From positions 62,001-126,000 of the forward strand of contig JAOAQX010000032.1 in assembly GCA_025210805.1 (NCBI GenBank): a stretch of DNA of 64,000 nt, in the 5' to 3' direction. Below are positions 9,493-17,471 of this stretch, piece by piece. Below the pieces are notes generated by a model. It was given only the letters and a program-made list of their open reading frames with translations, did not search any database and was not told where the DNA came from. The DNA is from Flavobacteriales bacterium (lineage in GTDB: Bacteria > Bacteroidota > Bacteroidia > Flavobacteriales > CAJXXR01). Within the stretch, counting starts at the first letter, position 1, and every line of letters begins with the position of its first letter. The position numbers and the translations under genes were made by a program.

Positions 9493-9623
9493 AGCCGAGT
9501 AAATTATACTATTTATGATGATAATTTACTTACTGTATAATACCGATACATTGTTAAAAACCAGTTATGAACTTAGTGAAATAAGTAAGGATTCAACAAG
9601 TAATCGGTATTAATTGTTCGGCT
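9493..9623. other. Intergenic block with nested inverted repeats (structured RNA or mobile-element relic)
   Basis: In a 293-base gap without genes, four pairings nest: outer AGCCGA/TCGGCT (9493-9498 with 9618-9623); hairpin GTAAATTAT/ATAATTTAC (9499-9507 with 9521-9529); long stem TAATACCGAT/ATCGGTATTA (9538-9547 with 9603-9612) extended after a 3x3 internal loop by TTGTT/AACAA; and an apical ACTTA/TAAGT hairpin (9571-9586). Together they make a branched fold of 131 bases. No coding frame or copy elsewhere in the window was seen. Confidence 0.5.
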
Positions 9624-9657
9624 TGATTGATATAAAGTAGCAATTATAGATACTATT

Positions 9658-10485
9658 TTAGAATGAACTTTTTGTAATTACTCTAGAATTTATAGGCTGT
9701 TCGTTTCTATAATTATTATGAGGCATAAGCATTTGTAGGATTTTTACTTGCTCTACAGAAATACTTATTGGGTTTTGGAATACTACCCAATCTACCGTTT
9801 CAGTACATGGTGGAGTAGTGAGGGAGCCTTCATAGTGAAAGAATGTTTTGTTTTCGGGTAGGTTCTTGTTTAAGTCAAAAGATTGATTAACTATTTTCGT
9901 TTCTCCTGCTTTTACTGGGAGATAGCTTTCAAGAAAATTGAAAGGTTCACTGGCGAGTCCTTCTTTTACGAGAATTCCTAAAACAACAAATTCTTTTTGT
10001 TTGTTTTGATGCACAAGGTGAATTTCCATAGGATACCGAATTCCATCTATTGTATGTTCTGAGGGTTCATGAAAATGAATTTGTTTCAGTAAATACTCAG
10101 AACCTTCAAAACTAAGTTTATCACCTTTTTCGAAATTATATTGGATTGAATGTCCGTTATTGGTTACATCATGGATTTTTGTTTCTGGTGCGTAATAGGT
10201 TGTTATTTTTTTTCCAAAACTTGTGCTTTCTTGACTATTTACTTCTATAATATTAATTGGAGATTGCTTTTTTCCATCACAATCACTGTTTTTTTCTATT
10301 TCAGACCAATGTTCAGGTCCTGTTTCCCCTTGATAGGTCCAGTGATCTTGATGAGTCTTTGATTCTATTTTTGTATGTTTCTTTTGCTCTACGGTGGTTG
10401 TGTGGGATTGATTTTCTCCACTTGGTTGGCAAGATGATAGTGCAAAAATGAGTGTTGTACTTAATAATATCCCGATTGGTTTCAT
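9658..10485 (-). CDS. Alpha-type carbonic anhydrase, lipoprotein
   Basis: Carbonic anhydrases interconvert CO2 and bicarbonate. The 275-residue protein has a lipoprotein signal (lipobox Cys19 in ALSSC), a linker, and an alpha-carbonic-anhydrase domain from about residue 48 on. Visible family marks: KKQSPINI near 72-79; the zinc ligands His137 and His139 (IHFHEPSEH) and His156 (MEIHLVHQN); and SLTTPPCTETVDWVVF, which carries the gatekeeper Thr. It is therefore probably an active enzyme anchored in the cell envelope. It follows the LytTR regulator gene on the same strand, but a 14-bp inverted repeat ends four bases before its start codon and could govern its translation or the read-through from upstream. 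Confidence 0.93.
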   Translation of the reverse strand: MKPIGILLSTTLIFALSSCQPSGENQSHTTTVEQKKHTKIESKTHQDHWTYQGETGPEHWSEIEKNSDCDGKKQSPINIIEVNSQESTSFGKKITTYYAPETKIHDVTNNGHSIQYNFEKGDKLSFEGSEYLLKQIHFHEPSEHTIDGIRYPMEIHLVHQNKQKEFVVLGILVKEGLASEPFNFLESYLPVKAGETKIVNQSFDLNKNLPENKTFFHYEGSLTTPPCTETVDWVVFQNPISISVEQVKILQMLMPHNNYRNEQPINSRVITKSSF

Positions 10486-10489
10486 GGTC

Positions 10490-10534
10490 TTTTATTTTGG
10501 ATGTTTTGTGCAAAATAAAGCATCCAAAATAAAA
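10490..10534 (-). promoter_or_regulatory. Stem-loop abutting the carbonic anhydrase start codon
   Basis: A perfect 14-bp inverted repeat, TTTTATTTTGGATG/CATCCAAAATAAAA (10490-10503 with 10521-10534), fills most of the 65-base gap between the response-regulator gene and the carbonic anhydrase and ends four bases before its ATG. It may act as a weak terminator of the upstream operon, a leader hairpin masking the start, or an operator. There is no U-tract after it in the leftward direction, which argues against a plain terminator. Confidence 0.5.
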
Positions 10535-10550
10535 AATGAGGTGATTTTAA

Positions 10551-11264
10551 TTACAAGCCTTCTTCTTTTATTTTATCAATTAGCTGTGCTTTTATCCCAC
10601 GGGATATTGGGAGTCTTTTTCCGTTGAAAAATCCTTCATTTCCTTCAATAAATTCTAAGAAGTCTGTATTGCCAATATAACTTTTGTGGATTCTGAAAAA
10701 ATTATTTTTTGGTAATCGATCTTCTAGATCTTTCATTTTTTCTAAAACAATAAATTGCTCTTGAGTGGTGTGAATAATAATATAGTTCCAAGCTCCCTCA
10801 ATATATACAATATCTTTTGTGAAAATTTTTATTTGTTTTTTTTCCACTTTAAGAAAGAGATAGTCTTTTTTTTCTTTGTTTTCAGGAATAAATGATGCTT
10901 TATTTAGCCGATTTAAAGCCTTATCTGTTGCCTGAATAAATTTGATATATTCAATAGGCTTTAATAGGTAGTCCACAACATTTAAGTTAAAACCTTCAAG
11001 AGCATATTCAGGATTAGCAGTTGTCATGATAATTTCAGACTGAGGCTTGAGTTCCTTTAAAAAATCGATACCAGACATTTCAGGCATATGAATATCCAGA
11101 AAAATAATTTGAGCATCAGTATAAGCTTTTGTTCCAATAAAGTCAACAGGTGAAATATAAGAGCCGATAAGCTCTAAGTTCTCATGTTTGGTAATATATT
11201 CTTCCATAAGTTGACTTGAAAGTATTTCATCTTCTAGAATTACACACTTAATTTTTTCTGACAT
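10551..11264 (-). CDS. LytTR-family response regulator
   Basis: A 237-residue two-domain regulator: a receiver domain (about 5-120) with acidic pocket ED at 11-12 and phospho-acceptor Asp57 in IIFLDIHMPEMSG, and a C-terminal LytTR DNA-binding domain (about 135-235) with the typical YLFLKVEKK, IVYIEGAWNYIII and FFRIHKSYIGN segments. It starts 12 bases after the histidine-kinase gene stop and is surely its partner. The pair is the 3' end of the sphingolipid operon, so it may sense or control envelope lipid state; that is inference from position only. Confidence 0.92.
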   Translation of the reverse strand: MSEKIKCVILEDEILSSQLMEEYITKHENLELIGSYISPVDFIGTKAYTDAQIIFLDIHMPEMSGIDFLKELKPQSEIIMTTANPEYALEGFNLNVVDYLLKPIEYIKFIQATDKALNRLNKASFIPENKEKKDYLFLKVEKKQIKIFTKDIVYIEGAWNYIIIHTTQEQFIVLEKMKDLEDRLPKNNFFRIHKSYIGNTDFLEFIEGNEGFFNGKRLPISRGIKAQLIDKIKEEGL

Positions 11265-11276
11265 AGAGAGAATTGC

Positions 11277-12380
11277 TTAGTCTTTATTTTTCAAAATTAA
11301 GCATATTTTAAACACTTCACTATCTTCGGTTATTTCTAAATTGTATTGATTTGGATAGAGTAGTTTTAATCTTTTTGTTAAATTTTCCATTCCAATTCCT
11401 CCTACATTTTGAACAAGGGTTTCTTTATTGTATTCTGCAATTGAATTTGTGATTTCTAATTGAATTTTTTGACTATCAGCTTCTATTTTAATAGAAATAT
11501 AGGCAGAAGGTACCCTTTGGATCGCACTGTGCTTGAAGGCATTTTCCACAAGAGGTTGAAGGATCATAGGCGCAATATTATTTTGATGATTAATTATATA
11601 ATCAAAATCTACATTCATTTCTCTAGAAACTTTCAGTTTTTGAAAATCTATATAACTTTCTAGATATTCAATTTCTTTTTGGAGCGAAACATAATTCTGA
11701 TTACAATCATAGAGTACATACCTTAACATTTTTGATAACTGCATAATCTTTTCGGGAGCTCGTTCATCTTTTAAATAACTGATACTGTATATGCTACTAA
11801 GTGCATTGAAAAGAAAGTGTGGGTTTATCTGATTTTTTAGTATTTGTAATTCAGATTCTGTTTGAAGACTTTTAAGGGTACTTAAATCCTTTTGAGTGCT
11901 TTTGTTTTTTTCTTGACTGTATTTTAGCTGAGCAGCCAAGGTGGCGATACTCATATACATCATTGTAAATGCAAAATACATAAACCAATCATCCCTAACA
12001 ACTTCCAGAATTCCAGAATTCCTAAGGTCTTGAAAGTTTAGTGAGCTTAGAATAGATACGTATTCAAAAAGATATATTTGGACAAATGAGGAGACTAAAA
12101 GAATTGGAATTCCATACTGAATATATTTTTTGAGTAATTTGATTTTATTAGGTAAATACTTTACTTGTAAATATTGTGTTCCATAATAGACCACGGAGCT
12201 AAAAAAAGTAAGCATAGTAACTTGAATATGATTAATGATTTTGAGCTCAAAATAGTTCTCTGGAAAGAGCATTTTAAAAAATCCCCAAACCAGAACCCAG
12301 ATAAGTATTTCTAAACCTTTAATTTGCGATATCCGCCACTTCAGATACTTTGTGAATCGGTCTGTATGAGATGGTTCCAT
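11277..12380 (-). CDS. LytS/YehU-type membrane sensor histidine kinase
   Basis: The protein (367 residues) has four predicted membrane segments (about 22-40, 52-70, 88-108, 133-152) and the His_kinase domain of the LytS family, with phospho-acceptor His188 in NQINPHFLFNALSS, then an HATPase region containing MILQPLVENAFKH and VGGIGMENLTKRL. The start at 12380 lies 62 bases inside the end of the upstream reductase gene; the next in-frame ATG (residue 37) would remove the first membrane segment, so the long overlap is probably real. It phosphorylates the LytTR regulator encoded 12 bases downstream. The signal is unknown. Confidence 0.88.
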   Translation of the reverse strand: MEPSHTDRFTKYLKWRISQIKGLEILIWVLVWGFFKMLFPENYFELKIINHIQVTMLTFFSSVVYYGTQYLQVKYLPNKIKLLKKYIQYGIPILLVSSFVQIYLFEYVSILSSLNFQDLRNSGILEVVRDDWFMYFAFTMMYMSIATLAAQLKYSQEKNKSTQKDLSTLKSLQTESELQILKNQINPHFLFNALSSIYSISYLKDERAPEKIMQLSKMLRYVLYDCNQNYVSLQKEIEYLESYIDFQKLKVSREMNVDFDYIINHQNNIAPMILQPLVENAFKHSAIQRVPSAYISIKIEADSQKIQLEITNSIAEYNKETLVQNVGGIGMENLTKRLKLLYPNQYNLEITEDSEVFKICLILKNKD

Positions 12381-13290
12381 ATAATTTTTTGCTTGTACAC
12401 TTCCAATTTTTAGAGGTGACTTCTCGATATTTTTCTACAGAATTCATAGGACTGATGATTCCTAATTTTTGTTGAATATATGCAATTGTAAATAAAAGAA
12501 ACTTAGGGATTACAATTCTTAATCTAATTTTCTTTTGCAATTCTTGGGCAATTGTATTAAAAAAAGCTGTTGTATTGTACTCGTTTCCATCAGAGAGTAA
12601 AAAAGACTCATTAATAATTGAAGTGTCCAATAACTCAAAAGTAATTTTGGAAACATCATCGGCATGAATAAACGATAGTGATTGGTTCTTTTCGCCTAAA
12701 TAAAATACGACTCCTTTTTTTATTGCCGATACGAGTATATCATAATCATTACTGCCTTTTCCATAAACAGCTGTAGGTCTTAGAATCAGGTATTCTATTC
12801 CTGTATTCTTGAGGTGTTTTTCTGCTAAAGCTTTACTTCTTCCATAGGGCGAAATAGGCTGAACAGTTTTTTTCTCTGTAATATTTTCTCTACTAATTGG
12901 ATTTCCTGGTCCCAAAGCCGCCAAACTACTGATAAATACAAAGCGACCCTTTAGAATTTTTTCTTCCTTGAGAACCATAGCAAGGTCTCTTGTAAGGGTA
13001 GCGTTGTATTTGTAGAATGTTTCAGATTTTACCGCATCTTTTACTCCTGCATTATGAATAATATGATCAAAAAAACCTGCTTGAATATTGGCTTTTTCAA
13101 AGCTTTCTCGAATGGAGCTTGTAGATCTATAATCTATCGTGATGAACTGGATATTATAGGTAGAAAGATGCGCTGTTTTGCTACTTTTACGAATAGCAAG
13201 GTACACTTCATAATTCCTTTCTAGAGCTTCTTCTATGAAATACTTTCCTATAAATCCAGTACCTCCTGTTATGAGTATTCTTTTTGTCAT
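12319..13290 (-). CDS. NAD(P)-dependent epimerase/dehydratase-family reductase, candidate 3-ketosphingolipid reductase (CerR-like)
   Basis: An extended-SDR protein of 323 residues: nucleotide-binding TGGTGFIG at 8-15, active-site SS near 121-122 and YGRSK with Tyr149 and Lys153. In bacterial ceramide synthesis, an SDR of this class reduces the 3-keto group after serine palmitoyltransferase has acted. The gene lies four bases after the GNAT-like acyltransferase gene and two genes after serine palmitoyltransferase, which is the main reason for the assignment; the sequence alone would only say NAD(P)-dependent oxidoreductase. It overlaps the histidine-kinase gene by 62 bases. Confidence 0.75.
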   Translation of the reverse strand: MTKRILITGGTGFIGKYFIEEALERNYEVYLAIRKSSKTAHLSTYNIQFITIDYRSTSSIRESFEKANIQAGFFDHIIHNAGVKDAVKSETFYKYNATLTRDLAMVLKEEKILKGRFVFISSLAALGPGNPISRENITEKKTVQPISPYGRSKALAEKHLKNTGIEYLILRPTAVYGKGSNDYDILVSAIKKGVVFYLGEKNQSLSFIHADDVSKITFELLDTSIINESFLLSDGNEYNTTAFFNTIAQELQKKIRLRIVIPKFLLFTIAYIQQKLGIISPMNSVEKYREVTSKNWKCTSKKLYGTISYRPIHKVSEVADIAN

Positions 13291-13294
13291 TTAC

Positions 13295-14401
13295 TTATAG
13301 TTCCTTTTTATAACAGCGTCTTTTTTTGTGGAGTTCAGGCGATAAATGTTTAAACATTCCTTGAACTTCAAGATTCGTTTCAAGTTGAATATTTGTTTCA
13401 ATTCTTTTGATCCCAAAATCACGGGCATTATCCCATATTTCTTGCATCATAATGGCATTGATCCCTTTTTTACGCCATTCTGGTTCAATGGCTACAAGGT
13501 AAAGATCTAAAACATCATTTTTCTTCAAGGCACTCAACATATGGTACCATCCAAAAGGAAGGAGCTTTCCTTTTGCTTTTTGTAAGGCTTGCGTAAATGA
13601 AGGCATGGTAATCCCAAAGCCTACAAGGTTTTTATCTTCATCCTCAATTAGACGAATAAGATTCAAGTTGATAAAAGAGAAATAGTTTTCTGCATAATAT
13701 TGTTTTTGACCTTCTGTTAACTCCGTAAATCCATAAAGGTGTGCGTAGGATCTATTGATAAGGTCAAATATTTTCGGAATATATGGTTTAATTTCTTTTT
13801 TATTTTTGAACTCAATAGAACGTACGCCGTAGTGATTTTTCACAAATTTTGCCAGTTTTCTTATTCGTTCTGGAAACTGTTGAGTTAAATCCATGCTGTA
13901 TTCTATCCAGTCAATGCTTTTTTCAAATCCATAGGCTTCAAAATGTTCCACATAATATGGGAAATTATAAAGTGTAGCCATGGTAGATTCTTTGTCAAAT
14001 CCTTTGTAAAGAAGTCCTTGTCTGTCCATATCTGTGAATCCTAGTGGTCCATGAACATGGCTCTTTCCTTTTTCTTTTAACCAAGCAGTCGCTGTATCAA
14101 AAAGACTTTTAGAGATTTCATAATCATCGATAAAGTCAACCCATCCAATTCTTCCAAATTCGGGTTCGGGTTCTTTTTGATTAATTATCGCTGCAATACG
14201 ACCAACTATTTGCCCATTTTTGTAAGCTAACCATGCTTGAAATTCACAAAATTCAAATGCGGGGTTCTTCTCTGTTAGAGTTTTGATTTCATCAAAGTCT
14301 ATAGGAAGGGCACATTGTTTATTTTCTTTATAAAGATCTGTGTAGAATTTTATGAAGCTTTTGAGTGCTTTTTTATTTTGTACTTTTTTTATTTCAATCA
14401 T
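13295..14401 (-). CDS. GNAT-like N-acyltransferase, candidate bacterial ceramide synthase
   Basis: A 368-residue protein whose C-terminal half looks like an acyl-CoA N-acyltransferase: LYLVAIEPEWRKKGINAIM (acyl-CoA loop region) followed by ETNIQLETNLEVQ. The N-terminal half contains HVHGPLGFTDMDRQG and YNFPYYVEHFEAYGFEK, stretches I associate with the conserved Bacteroidota family found beside serine palmitoyltransferase. In Caulobacter a protein of the GNAT superfamily (bCerS) acylates the long-chain base; the position between serine palmitoyltransferase and a CerR-like reductase makes the same role likely here. It starts 35 bases after the upstream gene. Confidence 0.75.
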   Translation of the reverse strand: MIEIKKVQNKKALKSFIKFYTDLYKENKQCALPIDFDEIKTLTEKNPAFEFCEFQAWLAYKNGQIVGRIAAIINQKEPEPEFGRIGWVDFIDDYEISKSLFDTATAWLKEKGKSHVHGPLGFTDMDRQGLLYKGFDKESTMATLYNFPYYVEHFEAYGFEKSIDWIEYSMDLTQQFPERIRKLAKFVKNHYGVRSIEFKNKKEIKPYIPKIFDLINRSYAHLYGFTELTEGQKQYYAENYFSFINLNLIRLIEDEDKNLVGFGITMPSFTQALQKAKGKLLPFGWYHMLSALKKNDVLDLYLVAIEPEWRKKGINAIMMQEIWDNARDFGIKRIETNIQLETNLEVQGMFKHLSPELHKKRRCYKKEL

Positions 14402-14436
14402 GGGTAATGCTTTAGAGTTAAGAAATGAGGATAAAT

Positions 14437-15651
14437 TTATGAAGGTTTTACAATTTTTGAAATCTCTTCAATAGCGTATTTAATTTGTTCCTGCGTATGT
14501 GCTGCGGTAAGTGAGAACCTCAATAATGCATCGGTTTCTTTTACTCCAGGAGCTACTACAGGGTTTACATAGATTCCTTTGTCAAAAAGTGCTTTTGCTA
14601 CTAAAAATGTTTTTGCACTATTTCTAATATAAATAGGGATTATCGGTGTTTCTGCTGCACCAATATCTAAGTCTTTTTCTTTAAAGAGTTTCATGGCAAA
14701 ATATGTGTTTTCCCAAAGCTTTTGCTGTAACGAATCATCTCTTTTCATGATTTTTAAAGCAGCAATTGCACTTGCAGTAGATGCTGGTGGAAGACTCGCT
14801 GAAAACATATATGTTCTGGCAACATGGGATAAATAATCAATCATTTGTTGGCTTCCAGCTATATATCCACCTACAGAAGCTAATGATTTACTAAACGTTC
14901 CCCCAATAAGATCAACCTCATCCGTTAGTCCAAAATGAGAAGAAGTCCCTGCACCATTTTTTCCAATAACTCCTAATGCATGTGCACAATCTACCATTAC
15001 AAGGGCATCATGTTTTTTAGCTACGGGAATTATTTCATCAAGTTTTGCAATGTCTCCATCCATGGAGAAGATTCCATCCATTACAATGAGTTTTTTCTTG
15101 TAATCTCCCGTTGAAGTAATATTTTTAAGTTTTTTGTCTAAATCTTCTGCTGAATTATGCTTGTATTTAAACCTTTTTGCAAGACTCATTTGACATCCAT
15201 CAATAATGGAGGCATGATTGAGTTCATCCATTAAGATAGCATCACCTCTTTGTGCTACTGAGGGTATTACGCCAGAGTTTACTTGAAATCCTGTGGGAAA
15301 AACAATTACGGCTTCTTTTCCAAGAAAATCTGCCAATTCGGTTTCCAATTCTCTATGAAGATCCAAAGTACCATTCATAAAAGGACTACCAGTACACGAC
15401 GTTCCATATTTATCGATGGCTTTTTGTGCAGCTGCTTTTACTTCTGGGTGATTGTTGAGACCAAGGTAGTTATTGGATCCAAACATTAACACTTCTTGAT
15501 CGCCAAACTTTGCTGTGTCTCTTTGTGCTGAGTAAACTTCTCTAAAGAACGGATAAATATTATTTGATTTTAGTCTTTTTACTCTTTGACAGGTAGCATC
15601 GTCGGTAAGAAATTGATATTCTTTCTGTGTGTTTACAACTTTTTTTTCCAT
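14437..15651 (-). CDS. spt: Serine palmitoyltransferase (alpha-oxoamine synthase family)
   Basis: A PLP enzyme that condenses L-serine with a fatty acyl-CoA (or acyl-ACP) to give 3-ketosphinganine, the first step of sphingolipid synthesis. The 404-residue protein shows SNNYLGLNNHPEV near 59-71, the DELNHASIIDG motif near 142-152, DCAHALG at 221-227 and the PLP lysine Lys255 in GGTFSKSLASVGGY. Family cousins are 2-amino-3-ketobutyrate CoA ligase, BioF and HemA; assignment to serine palmitoyltransferase rests on resemblance to Bacteroidota Spt and on the neighbours (acyltransferase and SDR downstream). The start is two bases after the stop of the LtaS-like gene. Confidence 0.88.
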   Translation of the reverse strand: MEKKVVNTQKEYQFLTDDATCQRVKRLKSNNIYPFFREVYSAQRDTAKFGDQEVLMFGSNNYLGLNNHPEVKAAAQKAIDKYGTSCTGSPFMNGTLDLHRELETELADFLGKEAVIVFPTGFQVNSGVIPSVAQRGDAILMDELNHASIIDGCQMSLAKRFKYKHNSAEDLDKKLKNITSTGDYKKKLIVMDGIFSMDGDIAKLDEIIPVAKKHDALVMVDCAHALGVIGKNGAGTSSHFGLTDEVDLIGGTFSKSLASVGGYIAGSQQMIDYLSHVARTYMFSASLPPASTASAIAALKIMKRDDSLQQKLWENTYFAMKLFKEKDLDIGAAETPIIPIYIRNSAKTFLVAKALFDKGIYVNPVVAPGVKETDALLRFSLTAAHTQEQIKYAIEEISKIVKPS

Positions 15652-15653
15652 AA

Positions 15654-17468
15654 CTAATTCATAATTGGTTTAAGGTTCATGCCTAAAATTTTTGATACTT
15701 CTTGGTCAAACGGAATTTTGGTTGATTCTTTTCCGTCTATGCTCTGTACCGTATAGTATCGGGTGGTGTTATTATTTTGTATTTGGTAAACACCATTATA
15801 ATAATTGATAACCATTTCTTTAGATTGACTATCAAATAAATCATTTCCTAGTATGTTTTTGGGTTTTGGAATGCCCAATTCTCCCAAAATAGTAGGGAAA
15901 ATATCGAGTTGTTGTGCGAGTCTTTTTGAGTTTCCTTTTAAAGATTCATTTCCTGGTTCATAGAAGAAAATAGGAATAGAAAACCCTCTTTCAGCTGTCT
16001 TGAATTCTTTTCTTAGTGGATGAATAGAGTGATCTGCAACAATAACAAATAGCGTATTCTGATACCAAGATTGCTTTTTAGCTGTTTCAAAAAACTTTCT
16101 CAATGCCATATCGCTGTACTCTATAGCTTTGTATATAGCTAATTCTCCACCTTCAAAAGAGCTTTCATACTTATTTGGAATTTTACAAGGATTGTGACTA
16201 GAAAGCGTGAAAACCGTTGAGAAAAATGGTTTGTTTAGCGTTTCTAATTCTTTTGCGACAAATTGAAGGTATGGTTCATCCCAAATACCCCAAGTTCCAT
16301 CAAAATCTTTTTTTGGTGTAGGGTATTCCTTCATTCCGTAGTATGCATCAATACTGTTTTGTTTTGCATAGCGATCAAAATCCATTGAGCCATTTTGGGC
16401 AGCATGAAAATAGGAAGTATGATATCCATTGGCTTTCATCACAGAAGGTAGTCCACTAATTTTTTCAAATTTTTTACTTGCTAATATAAAGGGGACTTCT
16501 AGAGCGGGAATAGAATTCCAGATGGCAGGAATCGCATCCATACTTTGTCTTCCATTAGAAAAAGCATTTTCAAATAGAAAGCCTTTTTGAAATAAAGAAT
16601 CCAAAAAGGGTGTATAGCTTTTTTCTGTATATGGATTGAGCTTTTGAGTTGCCTCACTTGCAAAACTTTCAAGAACGATCAATAATACATTTTTATTTGT
16701 GGAAGAAGAGTCCACAGTGCGTTTAGGCTCTGGGTAGTGAATGGCTAATGTTGGATTTTCAACTGGTTGCTTGTAGTCCCACAAGAAATTATAGGGTGTG
16801 TTTATCGCTAAGGCAACTTGGTGAGGGTTCTCAATGCCATCTACAACTGCTTCAGAGGGTTTTAAGAATCCGTTAAAAACATTATACCTGTTTGAGGTAA
16901 AGGTTAAAATAACTAAAGTCCAAACAAAAATTTGCGAGAGTGCAGATTTTAAAGGTGTTTTGGAAATAACATAAGCTCTAAAATCAGGGAAAAATTTGAT
17001 TAGAAAATATATAGAGAAAATAAAAATAATAAATCCATACCAATATTCTTCAATGAATTGAACATTTAGAGAATCCATATTTTTTTGGGTCTCCAGATAG
17101 TCAAAAAAGGAAGTATTGAGTCTTTTGAATGTGTAAGGATAATAGAAGACATCAATAAAATTGATGAAAATCATGAGGCTATTTGTAATCACATACCATG
17201 TTTTTAATACAAATCTCATTGGATTTGTAAAACTAATACGATAGGGCAGTAGCCAAAAAATGAGTAGAAATAGGCTATTGACAAATAGGACCATAAATAG
17301 ATCGAACCTAAAACCTAACCAAAATGTGTGGACTTTGGTTGCAAAAGATAAGAGTTCAAAATACTCATAGTTTTCAAAAAAGAATACGAATCTTACCAAC
17401 ATCATCAGCAATGTGGGTAAAAGGAGAATAATCGGTATTTTAGATAATTTTTGTTTCATGTTCTTCAA
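15654..17468 (-). CDS. LtaS/sulfatase-fold membrane phosphotransferase
   Basis: A 604-residue protein with five predicted N-terminal membrane segments (within 10-190) and a large periplasmic alkaline-phosphatase/sulfatase-fold domain. Metal and active-site stretches are visible: VLLIVLESFASE (metal-binding Glu267), SNGRQSMDAIPAIW (candidate nucleophile Ser309, where lipoteichoic-acid synthases have Thr), FSTVFTLSSHNP and VIVADHSIH. Enzymes of this family move phosphoglycerol or phosphoethanolamine groups onto envelope molecules. Placed two bases before serine palmitoyltransferase, it is a good candidate to add a polar phospho head group to ceramide. That role is inference. Start codons at 17468 and 17459 are both possible. 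Confidence 0.85.
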   Translation of the reverse strand: MKNMKQKLSKIPIILLLPTLLMMLVRFVFFFENYEYFELLSFATKVHTFWLGFRFDLFMVLFVNSLFLLIFWLLPYRISFTNPMRFVLKTWYVITNSLMIFINFIDVFYYPYTFKRLNTSFFDYLETQKNMDSLNVQFIEEYWYGFIIFIFSIYFLIKFFPDFRAYVISKTPLKSALSQIFVWTLVILTFTSNRYNVFNGFLKPSEAVVDGIENPHQVALAINTPYNFLWDYKQPVENPTLAIHYPEPKRTVDSSSTNKNVLLIVLESFASEATQKLNPYTEKSYTPFLDSLFQKGFLFENAFSNGRQSMDAIPAIWNSIPALEVPFILASKKFEKISGLPSVMKANGYHTSYFHAAQNGSMDFDRYAKQNSIDAYYGMKEYPTPKKDFDGTWGIWDEPYLQFVAKELETLNKPFFSTVFTLSSHNPCKIPNKYESSFEGGELAIYKAIEYSDMALRKFFETAKKQSWYQNTLFVIVADHSIHPLRKEFKTAERGFSIPIFFYEPGNESLKGNSKRLAQQLDIFPTILGELGIPKPKNILGNDLFDSQSKEMVINYYNGVYQIQNNNTTRYYTVQSIDGKESTKIPFDQEVSKILGMNLKPIMN

Positions 17469-17471
17469 TGC

